A DNA stretch of 64,000 nt, from the NCBI GenBank assembly GCA_017403065.1, contig JAFQOT010000013.1, positions 1 through 64,000 on the forward strand, given 5' to 3'. This DNA is from Clostridia bacterium. GTDB lineage: Bacteria; Bacillota; Clostridia; Oscillospirales; Acutalibacteraceae. The position numbers were made by a program, and so were the translations under genes. The notes under the pieces were generated by a model. It did no database searches. It had not been told where the DNA came from and saw only the letters and a list, made by a program, of their open reading frames with translations. This document shows positions 25,951 through 34,152 of this stretch, piece after piece (position 1 is the stretch's first letter; every line of letters starts with the position of its first letter).

Positions 25951-27630
25951 CTATTCTACTGAAATAATATAATAATAAATTGGTTGACCGCCGTTTATAA
26001 AGGTAATTTCGGTCTTAGAACCATATTTAGCCTGAATTTGCTCCTCAACAGCAGCTGCCTGCTCCTCGGTAACATCCTCACCGTAAATTACAGTTACAAA
26101 CTGGCTGTCCTTTTTAATCATTTGCTTCATAAGTTTCATAACGGTTTTTTCAAGGTCGGTATCAACAAAGGTGATTTTTCCGCCTAAAAGCGCCATCAAT
26201 TCGCCTTTTTTTATTGAATGACCGTCAAATTCAGAATCCCTTGCAGCAAAGGTGATTTGACCGGTAGCAATTTTTTCAGCCGCCTTTTCCATTTCAATAG
26301 CATTAACGTTATCCTCAGAATCAGGGTCATAGGTAAGCATTGCTGTTATTCCCTGAGGGATTGTACGGGTATGAAGAACAATAACCTTGCGTGTACTGAT
26401 TGGAATTGCTTGCTCGGCAGCCATAATAATATTCTTGTTATTAGGCAAAACAAATACAGTTTCAGCGGGTGTAGCTTCAATAGCTTTTAAAATATCGTCA
26501 GTACTTGGATTCATTGTCTGACCGCCGCTTACAATAGTATCAACACCCAAATCTCTGAAAAGCTCTGCAACACCGTCACCGGCGCAAACCGAAACAAAAC
26601 CGACAGGTTTTGTTGGGGTAACAGGGGTAAAGGTTTCGGCCCTGTCAGCGCTCTTAGCGGGTTTTTTCTTAGCATTTTGCGCATCGTGTTTTGCTCTTTC
26701 GTGCTGATCGCGCATATTTTCTATCTTTAAATGAACAAGAGAACCAAAGGTCAAAGCATTTTCAATGGCATTACCCGGATGGTCGGTATGAACGTGAACC
26801 TTTATAATCTCATCATCATCAACAACAACAACACAGTCGCCAATAGTTTCGAGATAAAGTCTTAATTCATTAGGCTCTTTTTCACATTCATCGCTACGGT
26901 TTACAATAAATTCGGTGCAGTAGGTAAAGGTTATTTCACCTTCAAACTCACCTGCAGCATTACGTGATGTTTCCTCATCTTCATCAGGCTCGTTAGCGGT
27001 ATTAACAGATGATTCTATAATAATGCCATCCTTTAAAACAGATAGCATACCCTTTAAAATCAATACAAAACCGTATCCGCCGGCGTCAACAACCCCCGCT
27101 TTTTTAAGCGCAGGCAATAATTCAGGTGTTTCTGCCAAGGCTTTTTCAGCGCCCTCGATAGCAGCCTCAAAAACCTCAATTTCGCCCTTTCCCTCTTCAA
27201 AGGCTTTTTTTGCATATTCAGAAGCAACACGGGCAACAGTCAGAATTGTACCCTCAGTTGGCTTCATAACAGCCTTGTAAGCTGCTTCTACACCTAATTC
27301 CAAAGCCTTTGAAATATTTTGTGATGTTACAAATTCATCCTCGCTCATTCCCTTAGCAAAGCCGCGGAATAAAAGAGATGTAATAACACCCGAGTTTCCT
27401 CTTGCGCCTCTGAGTAAAGCAGATGCGTTTATAGAAGCAACCTTACCTGCAGTTTCACCGCTTACTTTTTCAAGTTCACGCGCCGAATTACCTAATGTCA
27501 TTGACATATTTGTTCCGGTATCACCGTCAGGTACAGGAAAAACATTAAGGTCATCAACCTGTTTTCTGTTATTAGCCAAATTATTAGCGGCAGAAATTAT
27601 GGCATCACGTAATATATCGCCGTTTATCAT
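25951..27630 (-). CDS. DAK2 domain/YloV (FakA-like) kinase family protein
   Basis: 559 residues from ATG 27630 (RBS TAGGAGTG); the longer reading from 27711 would run into the asp23 gene. The N-terminal DAK2/DhaL domain has VFPVPDGDTGTNMSMT (metal/ATP binding) and RGARGNSGVI. A middle domain and a C-terminal DegV-like domain follow. Relatives include FakA, which phosphorylates fatty acids bound to FakB. No fakB (degV) gene is adjacent, so the acyl substrate is inferred only from the family. Between asp23 and recG, a widely conserved order. Confidence 0.88.
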   Translation of the reverse strand: MINGDILRDAIISAANNLANNRKQVDDLNVFPVPDGDTGTNMSMTLGNSARELEKVSGETAGKVASINASALLRGARGNSGVITSLLFRGFAKGMSEDEFVTSQNISKALELGVEAAYKAVMKPTEGTILTVARVASEYAKKAFEEGKGEIEVFEAAIEGAEKALAETPELLPALKKAGVVDAGGYGFVLILKGMLSVLKDGIIIESSVNTANEPDEDEETSRNAAGEFEGEITFTYCTEFIVNRSDECEKEPNELRLYLETIGDCVVVVDDDEIIKVHVHTDHPGNAIENALTFGSLVHLKIENMRDQHERAKHDAQNAKKKPAKSADRAETFTPVTPTKPVGFVSVCAGDGVAELFRDLGVDTIVSGGQTMNPSTDDILKAIEATPAETVFVLPNNKNIIMAAEQAIPISTRKVIVLHTRTIPQGITAMLTYDPDSEDNVNAIEMEKAAEKIATGQITFAARDSEFDGHSIKKGELMALLGGKITFVDTDLEKTVMKLMKQMIKKDSQFVTVIYGEDVTEEQAAAVEEQIQAKYGSKTEITFINGGQPIYYYIISVE

Positions 27631-27640
27631 TATAACACTC

Positions 27641-27991
27641 CTATTCGCGAATACCGTCAATCTTGACGATAACCTTGTCAACAGTAATTGATGTTGCTTC
27701 CTTAACAACATACTTTACTTTTTCGGTAATACTTGCTGCAATAGCATTTATATTCATTCCGTAGGTAACAATTATATGAAGCTCTACCGTAATAGAATCA
27801 GAATTTCCTATTACCTTTATTCCTGTGTCAATAGGCTCATTTTTATATAATTTTCCAAGGATTTTTTGCTTATTATTACTCGGTACCATACCAACAACAC
27901 CATAGCAAGAGGTAACCTCGTTGCCGATTAGCTTTGAAAGATAACCTTCAGAAATATCAATTTTACCTAATCTTGTTTCATAAGCAATCAT
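27641..27991 (-). CDS. Asp23/Gls24 family protein
   Basis: 116 residues. Typical features: GKIDISEGYLSKLIGNEVTSCYGVVGM at the start, VELHIIVTYGMNINAIAASITEKVKY in the middle and a C-terminal VDKVIVKIDGI. Asp23/Gls24 proteins are small cytosolic or membrane-linked proteins tied to envelope stress in Gram-positives; the yloU-type member regularly precedes yloV, as here (10 bp gap). The molecular role is unknown. Confidence 0.9.
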   Translation of the reverse strand: MIAYETRLGKIDISEGYLSKLIGNEVTSCYGVVGMVPSNNKQKILGKLYKNEPIDTGIKVIGNSDSITVELHIIVTYGMNINAIAASITEKVKYVVKEATSITVDKVIVKIDGIRE

Positions 27992-28002
27992 ATTTATTCC
28001 TC

Positions 28003-29598
28003 CTATTGTTTAAGTTTATATGAATCGATTGAATTAAATATATCACCCGCTGAAAAGCTGGATATATTATCAATCCTATCATTACAAAATAAAATACCTG
28101 TTCTGTAGCATACAGGGATAAATGGCATATCAGATTGCAAAACAGAAGCAATATCGTTTATTGTATTTTCACCCTCGTAAAATTTTTCAACAACACGTCC
28201 CGTACGTATCACAGAAAGGTCATTTTCTACAGGGGGTTGTGAAAATTCAGGATCTAAATTATCAACCTGAGTATTCAAGCCGTAAGCCGATGAGCCACCT
28301 TCGGTAACCAAGCAAGATATATCCATATTATCGGTTAATTTTACCTCGCCTAAATAAAGCTCAAACTGCCCATTTTGAAGACAAGCTAAATACTCGTCAA
28401 ACCTTTTTTCTACAACAGTTACTCTTATACCGCATTCAAGAAGCTGTGATGCAATATTCTGCGCCGCAGAAACTCTTGTTCTGTTTTCCGAATTTACCAA
28501 TAAAGAGAAATTCAAATAACTACCATTAGAATTTATTCTTATTCCTCTATTATCCACATTATTATAACCTATTTGCTTCAAATTCTCAATAGTTATTTTT
28601 TTATTTGCTGTAATTTCTAAGTTTTGAACAGATTTAACCGCCTTCCAGTTGGGGTTGAAAAAGCCTGTGGCGGCAACTGCATTATCAAAGTAAGATTCCT
28701 TGACAATTTTACTGCGGTCAATACCCGAAGAAATTGCCTGCCTTATTTCCTTTTGAGCCAAAGGGGCTACATTATGATTTACTCCTATATAAACTAAATT
28801 ATTGATATTTACATTATATTTTTTGCCGCTGATTCGCAGTATGTTTCCATCAGAAATGTCACTATAGTACATATCAGCAGCGCCAATTTGACCGAAATGA
28901 GCAACCGATTCACTGTCAGGCGAATTTATAAGCCTGATTTTTTTAATGCTGCCCTTTTTGCCGTAATAATTAGGATTTATTTCAAAACTGCTATTATCAG
29001 CGCTGACAATGTATCTTCCGCAGCTTATTGGTGGCTGAGCCTCACCATCGGAATTTGTGATTTTGTCACTGCCGGATTTAATAATAGGAAAATCAAGAAG
29101 ATTAACAAAATAAGGGTCAGCCTTTGTTAAATTAAATTGGATAGTTTTGCGGTCTAATACGGCTACAGAGCTTACCTCATAAAGCTTTGCGGCATAGCCT
29201 GATAGAGAGCTTTTAGCAAGATTGTATGAATAAATTATATCATCCACCGTTACGCTGCTTGAATCTGAAAAAACAATATCCTTAATTTTAACAACACAAT
29301 TTTTACCGCTTAATTCAACACTTTCAGCAACAGAATATATTGGCTCAAATTCGTTTGACAATTTAACCAACGGTTCATACAAAAGAGAAACTAATTGACG
29401 GTTTATATTAGTCTTTAAAGCGTATGGATTAAAGCTATCGCCCGATGAATAAAGAAGAGTTATGGTGTCTATTTCAGTATTTTCCTCTTTGGTATTTGTA
29501 TTTTCAGAAGTAGTATCCTGAGGATTTTTTTTACAACCTGAAATCGCAAATATCAATACTAAAACTAAAGCTAAGCTTAAAAAACTTTTGAATTTCAT
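28003..29598 (-). CDS. Peptide-type ABC substrate-binding lipoprotein (SBP_bac_5), orphan
   Basis: 531 residues. Signal peptide with lipobox AISGC (Cys22). The mature fold shows LLYSSGDSFNPYALKTNINRQ near the start, LLYEPLVKLSNEFEPIYSVAE, and a lobe-2 segment with YIGVNHNVAPLAQKEIRQAISSGIDRSKI, which is characteristic of dipeptide/oligopeptide-binding proteins. No permease or ATPase genes accompany it; it sits between ymdB and asp23. It is only distantly similar to the one at 5684. Ligand unknown; a role as a lipoprotein chaperone or sensor is also possible. Confidence 0.85.
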   Translation of the reverse strand: MKFKSFLSLALVLVLIFAISGCKKNPQDTTSENTNTKEENTEIDTITLLYSSGDSFNPYALKTNINRQLVSLLYEPLVKLSNEFEPIYSVAESVELSGKNCVVKIKDIVFSDSSSVTVDDIIYSYNLAKSSLSGYAAKLYEVSSVAVLDRKTIQFNLTKADPYFVNLLDFPIIKSGSDKITNSDGEAQPPISCGRYIVSADNSSFEINPNYYGKKGSIKKIRLINSPDSESVAHFGQIGAADMYYSDISDGNILRISGKKYNVNINNLVYIGVNHNVAPLAQKEIRQAISSGIDRSKIVKESYFDNAVAATGFFNPNWKAVKSVQNLEITANKKITIENLKQIGYNNVDNRGIRINSNGSYLNFSLLVNSENRTRVSAAQNIASQLLECGIRVTVVEKRFDEYLACLQNGQFELYLGEVKLTDNMDISCLVTEGGSSAYGLNTQVDNLDPEFSQPPVENDLSVIRTGRVVEKFYEGENTINDIASVLQSDMPFIPVCYRTGILFCNDRIDNISSFSAGDIFNSIDSYKLKQ

Positions 29599-29608
29599 TT
29601 TTTCTCCG

Positions 29609-30388
29609 TTAAATATAAATTCTTTCTATATTTACTGTTTTTCCTGATTTTATATCAATATCAAATATACAGGCATTAAAAATACATTCGCCCTGAGCTA
29701 ATTCAAACTTAGAAAAATCATTATCCTTCAAACGATTTATGATAATTTCGCTTTTTACTCCTAAAACCGAGTTTTTGGGGCCTGTCATACCTATATCGGT
29801 AATATAGCCTGTTTTGTTTGGAAGTATTTGCTCATCAGCAGTTTGTATATGGGTGTGAGTACCGAAAAAAGCCGAAACTTTACCGTCAAGATAAAGCCCT
29901 AAGGCTCTTTTTTCACTTGTTGCCTCGGCATGAAAATCAACTATAATTGCATCTGCCCCGTCCTGATTTGCTTTCTCTATCAATTTATCGGCAGCTAAAA
30001 AAGGATTATCGGCATTTAGCTTATCTAAATAAATTCTACCCGATAAATTTATTACTGCCATTTTGAAGCTTCCGAAATCTACCAAGCAATAACCTTTTCC
30101 TACTTGGCAATCAGGCAAATTATCAGGTCTTAAAATATAATCCTTTTCATCCAAATACGAAAAAACTTCATTTCTTCTTAACGAATGGTTGCCGCCTGTA
30201 ATCACATCAGCGCCGCAAGCCGTTAAATAATCTGCGCTAAAAGGGGTTATACCGTTACCGTCGGCTGAATTTTCGCCGTTTATAATGATAGCATCTATAT
30301 TTTTATCTTTTTTTAAGGTTGGTAATATTTTCTGAACATAACGGCATCCCACAGAGCCACAAACATCACCAACAGCTAATAATCGCAT
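29609..30388 (-). CDS. ymdB: YmdB-type metallophosphoesterase (TIGR00282 family)
   Basis: 259 residues, the size of Bacillus YmdB. Metal-binding motifs include LAVGDVCGS (Asp near residue 8), NGENSADGNGI, TGGNHSLRR, DFHAEATSEKRALG and FGTHTHIQTAD, and the protein ends the core with DIGMTGPKNSVLG. YmdB is a cyclic-nucleotide phosphodiesterase (2',3'-cNMP) affecting biofilm and sporulation decisions in B. subtilis. It follows alr by 13 bp. Confidence 0.92.
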   Translation of the reverse strand: MRLLAVGDVCGSVGCRYVQKILPTLKKDKNIDAIIINGENSADGNGITPFSADYLTACGADVITGGNHSLRRNEVFSYLDEKDYILRPDNLPDCQVGKGYCLVDFGSFKMAVINLSGRIYLDKLNADNPFLAADKLIEKANQDGADAIIVDFHAEATSEKRALGLYLDGKVSAFFGTHTHIQTADEQILPNKTGYITDIGMTGPKNSVLGVKSEIIINRLKDNDFSKFELAQGECIFNACIFDIDIKSGKTVNIERIYI

Positions 30389-30401
30389 ACTTTACTCCAA
30401 A

Positions 30402-31520
30402 TCAAATAAATATTTTAAGAACTCTTTTAGAAATTCCACATATTATTTCATAGTTAATTGTACCGCTAAGCTTTGCTACAATATCTACAGATAAATTTTT
30501 GCCGAATATTTCCACCTTGCTGCCTATTGACACATCATCAATATCTGTTACATCTACACATAATTGATCCATACAAACGCGGCCAATAATATTAGCTTTT
30601 TTACCGTTAATAAGAACATAGCCTTTGTTAGATAAAGCGCGTGGTACCCCGTCACCGTAGCCTGTGGATATGGTGGCAATTTTCATATTTTTTTCAGCCT
30701 TAAAGGTTCTGCCGTAGGATACATAATCCCCCGCTTTTATTTCCTTAACCATTGAAACCACAGAGTACATTGACATAGCAGGAGTAAAATCCTCATCCAA
30801 ATCAATATTTTCTGAGGGGGATAATCCGTAAAGTATATTACCTACCCTTACCGCATCACAAACCATAAAAGGATATTTAACGGAAGCAGCAGAATTACAG
30901 CAATGCTTGATTTTAAATTTAAATCCGCTGTTTTCTAATTCGGATGTAACTGCCAAAAGCTTTTTGTATTGATTTTCTGTAAAACGAATATTATCCTCAT
31001 CAATACCGTCAGCTACAGAAAAATGGGTAAATATACCCTCAAATTCTAAATGCTCAAGGCTCATTACACTTTTGATTTCCTCGGTATTTACACTATTACC
31101 TCTGCAGTCAAAACCAATTCTACCCATACCTGTATCCAGCTTTATATGGCAACGGATTTTTAGGTTTTCTTTTTTTGCAAATAAATTTAATTCTTGGGCA
31201 TATTCACTTGAAAAAATGCATTGAATAATATTATTCTCAGCAAGCTGATTTACAGCATTAAATGGTGTATATCCAAGAATGAGAATGTCGCATTTAATTC
31301 CCGCTTCCCGTAAATGTAAAGCCTCGTAAATATTAGATACTGCAAATAAATCAGCGCCATTATTTTCTAACACCTGACAAACCTCGGCGGCTCCGTGGCT
31401 GTAAGCGTCTGCCTTAACAACAGGAATAACCTTGCATTTGTTTTTCTTACAAATAATTTTGTAATTATCTAAAATAGCTTTTTTATCAATTTCAACCCAA
31501 GTTCTTGCAAAAAAGTCCAT
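30402..31520 (-). CDS. alr: Alanine racemase
   Basis: 372 residues. The PLP-binding lysine is K36 in VIPVVKADAYSHGA. The other active-site region is STGYGDGVPRAL with the Tyr that acts from the opposite monomer. GMGRIGF and GRVCMDQLCVDVT are further family marks. It makes D-alanine for peptidoglycan. First gene of alr-ymdB-SBP, behind the promoter at 31558-31586. Confidence 0.95.
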   Translation of the reverse strand: MDFFARTWVEIDKKAILDNYKIICKKNKCKVIPVVKADAYSHGAAEVCQVLENNGADLFAVSNIYEALHLREAGIKCDILILGYTPFNAVNQLAENNIIQCIFSSEYAQELNLFAKKENLKIRCHIKLDTGMGRIGFDCRGNSVNTEEIKSVMSLEHLEFEGIFTHFSVADGIDEDNIRFTENQYKKLLAVTSELENSGFKFKIKHCCNSAASVKYPFMVCDAVRVGNILYGLSPSENIDLDEDFTPAMSMYSVVSMVKEIKAGDYVSYGRTFKAEKNMKIATISTGYGDGVPRALSNKGYVLINGKKANIIGRVCMDQLCVDVTDIDDVSIGSKVEIFGKNLSVDIVAKLSGTINYEIICGISKRVLKIFI

Positions 31521-31557
31521 AAAACAGCCTCGATTCTACGCATATCAATACACAATA

Positions 31558-31586
31558 ATATTATCACAAAACATATCAACTATCAA
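31558..31586 (-). promoter_or_regulatory. Predicted sigma-A promoter for alr
   Basis: Minus strand: -35 TTGATA (31581-31586), 17-base spacer, -10 TAATAT (31558-31563), ~38 bases upstream of the alr start. Confidence 0.5.
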
Positions 31587-31669
31587 GGTTTAATTTTCAT
31601 AAAAAGTTTACTTTTCTTTTATATAATTATATAGTATAATAAATACAGCAATGTTTGAAGTGAATAAAT

Positions 31670-32103
31670 TTGTCAAAACTTAAAATGTCCAATTTTATAT
31701 TTTTAACAATAGCGGGTATTATCAACGCTATTGGCGTTACAATGTTTTTAGCCCCAGTAAAATTATACGACAGCGGAATTTCAGGTACTTCAATACTTTT
31801 TACTCGCTAACTGCTTTTTTAATTAACGACGTATTTCCTGTGGATGTAAGCATTGCCTCCCCTTTCGCTAATGAGGATTTGCTTTTGTGCTCTATCTTCG
31901 GCGGTTTGATTTCAGGTATAGGCTGCGGTATGACGGTAATTGATGCTAAAGGTTATTATTCTAATTCGCATAAAAAGGTTATTTATATTGTTGTTAACCG
32001 TTTTCAAATCACAAGTATGAAAAACATAATACACAGAATCGACCCAAAGGCTTATGTTTCAATTTCAGAGGTTGCAGAAGTGTTTACAAATTTACAGCAA
32101 TAA
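31670..32103 (+). pseudogene. Decayed YitT-family membrane protein gene
   Basis: The stretch 31670-31810 reads, from a TTG, an N-terminal transmembrane segment typical of YitT (FLTIAGIINAIGVTMFLAP, then SGISGTS) and stops at TAA 31808-31810. Another frame, entered within the T-run at about 31795-31802, continues TAFLINDVFPVDVSIASPF and LLCSIFGGLISGIG. It then jumps directly to the C-terminal DUF2179 domain (MTVIDAKGYY...DPKAYVSISEVAEVF). An intact YitT has about 280 residues and five to six transmembrane helices; here most of them are missing. So one frameshift plus at least one internal deletion are visible. The 87-residue frame from GTG 31840 is a remnant. Confidence 0.8.
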
Positions 32104-32117
32104 TTTTAAATTTACAC

Positions 32118-32146
32118 TTGATTTTTATAATATTTTCATTTATAAT
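32118..32146 (+). promoter_or_regulatory. Predicted sigma-A promoter for tRNA-Ser
   Basis: TTGATT (32118-32123), 17-base spacer, TATAAT (32141-32146); predicted start just before the tRNA 5' end at 32160. Confidence 0.65.
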
Positions 32147-32159
32147 AGTCAAGTCTCTT

Positions 32160-32251
32160 GGAGAGATGGCTGAGCTGGTCGAAGGCGCACGATTGGAAAT
32201 CGTGTAAGTGCTAATACCACTTCAGGGGTTCGAATCCCCTTCTCTCCGCCA
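32160..32251 (+). tRNA. tRNA-Ser (anticodon GGA)
   Basis: Class II tRNA of 92 bases including an encoded CCA. The acceptor GGAGAGA pairs with TCTCTCC. The anticodon stem ACGAT/ATCGT holds the loop TTGGAAA with anticodon GGA, reading UCC and UCU. A long variable arm (GTGCTAATACCAC) is typical of serine, and the T arm is GGGGTTCGAATCCCC. Followed at once by a terminator hairpin. Confidence 0.97.
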
Positions 32252-32253
32252 AA

Positions 32254-32287
32254 AAATTCGACTTGTTTCGACAAGTCGAATTTTTTT
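32254..32287 (+). terminator. Intrinsic terminator of tRNA-Ser
   Basis: AAATTCGACTTG and CAAGTCGAATTT form a 12-bp stem with loop TTTCGA, and a T-run follows (to 32287). Confidence 0.88.
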
Positions 32288-32290
32288 ATC

Positions 32291-32548
32291 CATTGCGAAA
32301 GCAATGGTATATCATCAACGATAGCGTTGCTATCGTTGTATCTCATCAGTCCGTCAGGACTGTATATCATCACGCATAGCGTGTATCAAAAGACTTTCGC
32401 AATGATGATATACAAAGCGTTGCTTTGATGATATGCAATTCCTTACGTAATTGATGATATACACGGCTTCGCCGTGATAAAATTTGTAAGCCTTTTCACA
32501 GATGAATAATTTCGGCGCTTTCCTACGCAAAGCGTTGATGATAAATAT
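32291..32548 (+). repeat. Array of short hairpins separated by GATGATAT/ATATCATC spacers (array 1)
   Basis: At least seven different small palindromes follow each other, for example CATTGC-GAAA-GCAATG, AACGATAGC-GTT-GCTATCGTT, AGTCC-GTCA-GGACT, CACGC-ATA-GCGTG, CAAAGC-GTT-GCTTTG, CACGGC-TTC-GCCGTG and CGCTTT...AAAGCG. The stems differ in sequence, while the spacer is conserved. The first three spacers read GTATATCATC (one GTATCTCATC) and the last four GATGATA(TAC), the reverse complement; the orientation flips at about 32380-32400. Not coding and not CRISPR. It fills the gap between the tRNA-Ser terminator and the next small gene. A related array lies at 57151-57368. Confidence 0.8.
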
Positions 32549-32563
32549 AGTTTATGCTATAAT
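32535..32563 (+). promoter_or_regulatory. Predicted promoter whose -35 is the last array spacer
   Basis: TTGATG (32535-32540), 17-base spacer, TATAAT (32558-32563). The TTGATGATA is the terminal spacer of hairpin array 1. Drives the small ORF at 32590. Confidence 0.5.
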
Positions 32564-32589
32564 TTAATCAATAGATCAGAATATATAAG

Positions 32590-32832
32590 GTGGGAATAAC
32601 TATAAAAAAGAGAATAATCATCATAATTTGTATTTTGATAGCGTTAATTTTTCTTTTCCCTATTCCATTAAAATTAAAAGATGGTGGAACTGTTAAGTAT
32701 AAAGCGCTATTATATGAGGTATCAAATGTACATTCCCTAATACCTTTGGAGGAATACCAGAAAGGTAAGAAGTTTTATGAAGGAATTATCATTGAAATAT
32801 TAGGATTTGAAGTGTTTAACAACGTTGCATAA
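32590..32832 (+). CDS. Small single-pass membrane protein, unknown function
   Basis: 80 residues from GTG 32590. A basic start and one hydrophobic helix (IIIIICILIALIFLFPIPL) are followed by a ~50-residue outside part rich in Lys/Glu/Tyr (KYKALLYEVSNVHSLIPLEE). I recognise this only as a recurring small clostridial protein without known function. The best Shine-Dalgarno, AAGGTGGG, overlaps the GTG and is spaced correctly for an ATA codon at 32602 (followed by AAA AAG), where one expects ATG AAA AAG. So either GTG is used or the true start has mutated. Confidence 0.55.
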   Translation: MGITIKKRIIIIICILIALIFLFPIPLKLKDGGTVKYKALLYEVSNVHSLIPLEEYQKGKKFYEGIIIEILGFEVFNNVA

Positions 32833-32886
32833 CAAATTAAATTTGTCAAAAAATACAAAAATATCATATTCGTATTGCCTTTCAAG

Positions 32887-32919
32887 AAAAAGACGATTGC
32901 TTTCGCAATCGTCTTTTTT
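32887..32919. terminator. Bidirectional intrinsic terminator
   Basis: AAAAAGACGATTGC, loop TTTC, GCAATCGTCTTTTTT: a long perfect stem with A/T tails on both sides, between convergent genes (small ORF and thiN). Confidence 0.9.
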
Positions 32920-32934
32920 AGTAATAACGGACTA

Positions 32935-33552
32935 TTATAACCCATTCGACCAGTAAATAATTACCGTGCCTCTGTTAACGGTTATTTGGGATTTTTGGCC
33001 AATAAATTCATTACTGACACCTAAGGGGTTAGAATTTGAAATTTTTGTATCTTTAATATTATAAAGAAGTCCTTCTATAGTAACTTCAGAAGTATTCGAC
33101 AAGGAAAAGACAGAAATATTTCCCTTTGCCTTTGGGTCAAATTCAATTTTGCCTTCTTTAATTACCGTAACCGTAAAATCATCGCCGCATAGATAACCTA
33201 AAGCATTATTTTCAGCAATATAGTTTAAGGCTTGAATATTTGCAATAGTATGGTCTAATCTGCCGCCTGTACAACCGTATAAAACAAATTTTTTATATCC
33301 TCTTTCTAACCCTGTTTTAATAGCTAACATAGTGTCAGTATCGTCCTTTTTGGCTGGATACCTGACAATTTCACCGTCAAAGCAGATTTTTTCGCTTAAA
33401 GAATCAAAATCGCCCAATAAAATACAAGGACTAACCTTTAGTTTATTTAAAATATTCATACCGCCGTCAGCTGCAATAATTAAATCATTACTGTTAGGTT
33501 GAAATTTTTCAGGCATTCCTTCGCACGCGCCAAAAATATAACAGGTTTTCAT
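32935..33552 (-). CDS. thiN: Thiamine diphosphokinase
   Basis: 205 residues from ATG 33552, preferred over 33585 because TAGGTGGTAGT precedes it and the longer form overlaps engB. Active-site motifs: IAADGGMN, LLGDFDSLS, KKDDTDTMLAIK and GCTGGRLDHTIANI. It transfers pyrophosphate from ATP to thiamine to make TPP. It stands 14 bp after engB in the lon-engB-thiN run. Confidence 0.92.
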   Translation of the reverse strand: MKTCYIFGACEGMPEKFQPNSNDLIIAADGGMNILNKLKVSPCILLGDFDSLSEKICFDGEIVRYPAKKDDTDTMLAIKTGLERGYKKFVLYGCTGGRLDHTIANIQALNYIAENNALGYLCGDDFTVTVIKEGKIEFDPKAKGNISVFSLSNTSEVTIEGLLYNIKDTKISNSNPLGVSNEFIGQKSQITVNRGTVIIYWSNGL

Positions 33553-33565
33553 ACTACCACCTATT

Positions 33566-34150
33566 TTATCTTGATACTTCATCAATTATATTGCGAAGCT
33601 CTTCTGCACCCTGTCCGCTTTGTGCAGAAAAAGGTATTATTTTAACATTTTCTGCAAATTCACCTAATTCCTCAGTAATCAATTCCAAGCGTTTTGCAGT
33701 TTCAGTTTTATTCAGCTTATCGGCCTTTGTTAAAATAATGGTATACGGTATATTCATTTGATAAAGATAATCAAGCATAGAAATATCGAAATCTGTTGCG
33801 GGATGTCTCATATCAATAAGCTGAAACGCCATTTTAATATTTCTTCCGCTTGAAAAATAACCCTCCATCAATTCAGACCAACGCTCTTTTTCGGAAAAAT
33901 TTACCTTAGCATAGCCATATCCGGGCAAATCAACCAAACGAACATTATCCACCCTGTAAAAATTCACTGTAACAGTTTTTCCCGGCTTGGAGCTTACCCT
34001 TGCGATAGATTTCCGTCCCAAAACCTTGTTTATAAGGGAGGATTTTCCCACATTCGACCTACCGCAAAAGCAAATCTCAGGCAAATCAGACGTGAAAAGT
34101 TGGTCAAAGGTGCCGAATGCCTTTTCGAATTGTGCATTATTGAAATTCAT
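33566..34150 (-). CDS. engB: Ribosome biogenesis GTP-binding protein EngB/YsxC
   Basis: 194 residues. G1 GRSNVGKSSLINKVLG, G2 (Thr in SSKPGKTVTVNFY), G3 DLPGYGYAKV, G4 LTKADKLN and G5 FSAQSGQG are all intact. It assists assembly of the 50S subunit. It starts 3 bp after the lon stop, the conserved lon-engB pair of Firmicutes. Confidence 0.96.
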   Translation of the reverse strand: MNFNNAQFEKAFGTFDQLFTSDLPEICFCGRSNVGKSSLINKVLGRKSIARVSSKPGKTVTVNFYRVDNVRLVDLPGYGYAKVNFSEKERWSELMEGYFSSGRNIKMAFQLIDMRHPATDFDISMLDYLYQMNIPYTIILTKADKLNKTETAKRLELITEELGEFAENVKIIPFSAQSGQGAEELRNIIDEVSR

Positions 34151-34152
34151 AA

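Noticed and set aside
31840..32103. 87-residue open frame taken as a stand-alone DUF2179 protein
   Set aside because: The matching YitT N-terminus lies directly upstream in another frame, so it is better explained as part of a pseudogene.
32160..32251. tRNA-Ser as an integration site of a mobile element
   Set aside because: No integrase, no direct repeat of the tRNA 3' end downstream, and flanking genes are ordinary chromosomal ones.
32149..32373. Minus-strand open frame of 74 codons
   Set aside because: It runs antisense through tRNA-Ser and its terminator into the hairpin array; no RBS or recognisable protein.
32291..32548. Possible CRISPR array
   Set aside because: The repeated element is only about 8-11 bases, changes orientation midway, and the intervening pieces are themselves palindromes of 10-21 bases; no cas genes are nearby.
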